Below, one piece after another: positions 36,517 through 38,004 of a stretch of DNA of 38,004 nt. The notes under the pieces were generated by a model that was not told where the DNA came from, ran no database searches, and saw nothing but the letters and a program-made list of their open reading frames with translations. The position numbers and the translations under genes were made by a program. Every line of letters begins with the position of its first letter. The first letter of the stretch is position 1. The DNA lies in IMG/VR virus record IMGVR_UViG_3300042402_002010, positions 1 to 38,004 of that record; one strand, given 5' to 3'. This DNA comes from a virus.

Positions 36517-36725
36517 TATGTATTGTCCTTGTAAAGACCTACACTTACTCCAGAATCAGCACTTTGATAATATTCCCCCTTACGATATTCTGGGAAATCA
36601 ACCTCATTGACCCCAAATGCTATCCTAAGATATTCATTGGTATGAGCCTCTGCTGCAAAATAATCATCAAACACTTTAACTTTTTCGATGGTTGATCGTC
36701 TTGCCACAATAAAAACCCATCTCAT
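36516..36725 (-). CDS. Small hypothetical protein
   Basis: 69 residues: VFIVARRSTIEKVKVFDDYF then AFGVNEVDFPEYRKGEYY. Coupled to both neighbours. Unrecognised. Confidence 0.6.
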   Translation of the reverse strand: MRWVFIVARRSTIEKVKVFDDYFAAEAHTNEYLRIAFGVNEVDFPEYRKGEYYQSADSGVSVGLYKDNT

Positions 36726-36952
36726 GTTTGATTCTCCAAATTTTCATATTCACTAATGTCAATATCAAACTGATCATCTTTGCCTAGTATGATAGCAGCA
36801 TGATAAATAATATGATCTCTAGGATCATTTCCTTCTTCAATATAATTCTGATAGGAATTTTGCTCAGTTTCACTGTCAAAAATATAAGAAGCACATTCTC
36901 TAGCACATTCGAGAAATTCTTTGTTAAATCTAGCTGGTTCGGTTTCGTTCAT
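36722..36952 (-). CDS. Small phage protein
   Basis: 76 residues: CARECASYIFDSETEQNSYQ then EEGNDPRDHIIYHAAIILG. A pattern I associate with small phage proteins. Function unknown. First gene after the promoter at 36986. Confidence 0.6.
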   Translation of the reverse strand: MNETEPARFNKEFLECARECASYIFDSETEQNSYQNYIEEGNDPRDHIIYHAAIILGKDDQFDIDISEYENLENQT

Positions 36953-36954
36953 TT

Positions 36955-37338
36955 TTATTTCTCCAAAAGACAGTCCTTTGCGTAAATTATACCACGTTTG
37001 GCTGGAGGGTCAATAGGATTTTCAAATTTCTTAACTGATTTTACCACCCATCCAAACTTAGGCTTATCATCTTTCCAACCATACTCATTAGTAATATGAA
37101 CACAATGTCTTTCATAATCAAAAGCCCAGTGACCTTTATTCTGATATTGAAAGCAATGACTAAAGGTTATGGTTCCAATAATTCTACTCTTAAACTTAGC
37201 CGATTTCCCCGGAGTTTCAATAAGTGCTAACTCAACCCCCTCTAATCTTGTGGGGAGTCGATAGGAGCGGGTTTCGACCGTTTTCTGACCATTAATTAAA
37301 AGAGTAGACCACGGGGCTTGAATATTTAAACCAGTCAC
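36955..37338 (-). CDS. ASCH-domain-like protein
   Basis: 127 residues starting with GTG at 37338. LNIQAPWSTLLINGQKTVETRSYRLP matches the start of ASCH domains (PWxxLIxxGxKTxExR). IIGTITFSHCF and the later strand fit the fold. ASCH proteins bind RNA or act as small RNA-modifying or hydrolase enzymes. Function here is unknown. It contains a promoter in its 3' end. Confidence 0.65.
   Translation of the reverse strand: MTGLNIQAPWSTLLINGQKTVETRSYRLPTRLEGVELALIETPGKSAKFKSRIIGTITFSHCFQYQNKGHWAFDYERHCVHITNEYGWKDDKPKFGWVVKSVKKFENPIDPPAKRGIIYAKDCLLEK
36986..37013 (-). promoter_or_regulatory. sigma70-type promoter inside ASCH gene
   Basis: -35 TTGACC, 16-nt spacer, -10 TATAAT with TGG. It drives 36952 and downstream. 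Confidence 0.7.
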
Positions 37339-37341
37339 GAA

Positions 37342-37599
37342 CTATGCCTCAAAAGGTTCAAAATTTACAGTAAACAGCTTACCATCTTTATTTCGATAAA
37401 ATAATTCTGGCCCATCTGTCTTTGTCCACCAAATAAATGTATTCTTAATTTTGTTATTTATGTTCGGATTCCAACTAGCTGACCAAACCTCTGGCCCCTT
37501 ATCATCATGTGTTGATCGTGCAAATATGATTTTATATGGACTACTAGTTCCATTATAAATCTGTATAGTTCCATCAAATCCAACTTCATTGGGTTTCAT
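37342..37599 (-). CDS. Small hypothetical protein
   Basis: 85 residues. FDGTIQIYNGTSSPYKIIFA then VWSASWNPNINNKIKNTF, beta-rich. Overlaps the upstream gene by 14 nt. Unknown. Confidence 0.55.
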   Translation of the reverse strand: MKPNEVGFDGTIQIYNGTSSPYKIIFARSTHDDKGPEVWSASWNPNINNKIKNTFIWWTKTDGPELFYRNKDGKLFTVNFEPFEA

Positions 37600-38002
37600 T
37601 ATATTCTTCTTGAGTCATATAAGACCCATCTTTTTTTCTGGAAGTAAATTGGCCCATTCCCATACATTTCTCACAAGCCGCCATATCTATTTTCGGGCCT
37701 GCGGCAGCATATTCTTTAAGCAAAGTTTGGTACTTTGATTCAACAGTCTCACAGTATTCATAACCGTCGCCGTTAGGTAGTTTAACACACTTATCGCACT
37801 TGTCAACCATCAGATGATGATTTATGAATAATGCCAAACTAGCATCCATCATGAGTTTATTAACGTCTGTTGGATATTCTCCACTACCTTTACATCGGTT
37901 ACAAGTTATCAGCGGTGGTTCTGATAGTTTTTGTACTTTCTTTTTATGGATAGGATTAAGAACAAAAATAGAGAATAATAGCCCTATAACTGTTCCTAAT
38001 AC
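37586..38002 (-). CDS. Membrane-anchored DnaJ-like zinc-motif protein, start outside window
   Basis: The frame is open to the window edge, giving 138 visible residues; an ATG at 37852 is internal. The visible start is hydrophobic (VLGTVIGLLFSIFVL), then CNRCKGSGEYP, CDKC and CEKCMGMGQF, which are CxxCxGxG-type zinc repeats of DnaJ proteins. There is no J domain in the visible part. The anchor plus zinc motifs suggests a membrane-linked redox or chaperone-like adaptor; this is inference. Confidence 0.6.
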   Translation of the reverse strand, partial: VLGTVIGLLFSIFVLNPIHKKKVQKLSEPPLITCNRCKGSGEYPTDVNKLMMDASLALFINHHLMVDKCDKCVKLPNGDGYEYCETVESKYQTLLKEYAAAGPKIDMAACEKCMGMGQFTSRKKDGSYMTQEEYNETQ

Positions 38003-38004
38003 TA

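Noticed and set aside
1-38004. CRISPR array, IS element, attachment site or replication origin
   Set aside because: No evenly spaced repeats, transposase motifs, terminal repeats or iteron cluster were seen.

Overview
The window is an AT-rich stretch of a large tailed dsDNA phage genome, probably a jumbo-type or T4-like-complexity virus. Support: an rIIA/rIIB pair, phage-type DNA metabolism genes (ThyX, ATP-dependent ligase, endonuclease VII, a PrimPol-like primase), four HNH homing-type endonucleases, phage tRNAs and a tmRNA, and very tight packing of small genes. No virion genes, terminase or DNA polymerase are visible, so this looks like an early/accessory block. The host cannot be named. 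It should use a sigma70-type RNA polymerase and Shine-Dalgarno initiation, because consensus promoters and AGGAGA-like sites recur.

Layout: nearly everything is on the minus strand, read from high to low coordinates, in short operons joined by ATGA, TAATG or 8-11 nt overlaps. From left to right: 1-4761 holds an actin-like ATPase (cut by the edge), a membrane protein, a secreted thioredoxin, a RuvB-like helicase and a primase. A cloverleaf-like RNA is at 4839-4918. 4926-9037 is rIIB, an HNH gene and rIIA. 9103-12466 holds small proteins, a methyltransferase, a kinase-like protein and a tail-fibre-like protein. 12463-13379 is an HNH gene behind a site-masking hairpin, a tRNA split by a group I intron, and a long hairpin. 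13400-20046 has a regulator-like protein, phosphoesterase, PspC, HhH glycosylase-like protein, sulfotransferase, HNH protein and ligase. 20055-22336 mixes a glycosyltransferase, endonuclease VII, a PD-(D/E)XK protein, a tmRNA, a membrane peptide and a tRNA. 22379-32896 is mostly small unknown genes plus a deaminase, UvdE, a metallopeptidase and ThyX. 33039-38002 has a second phosphoesterase, the only plus-strand gene (an HNH endonuclease), more small genes, an ASCH protein and a membrane protein with DnaJ-like zinc motifs, cut by the edge.

How it works together: seventeen good -35/-10 promoters drive these operons. About twelve carry a CGAT(A) motif, or its reverse complement, in the spacer, which suggests one shared regulator. 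Only one clear rho-independent terminator was found, and about seven promoters are embedded in the 3' end of the upstream gene, so read-through is expected. The repair and recombination genes (RuvB, endonuclease VII, ligase, UvdE, HhH protein, PD-(D/E)XK protein) form a potential DNA maintenance set. The tRNAs and tmRNA support translation and ribosome rescue.

About ten short genes (29-57 codons) were found by reading the gaps; most are supported by start/stop overlaps with neighbours. There is no gene-free stretch above 300 bases other than the RNA-rich parts at 12934-13399 and 21688-22049, which are annotated. All family assignments come from motifs read by eye; no database search was run.
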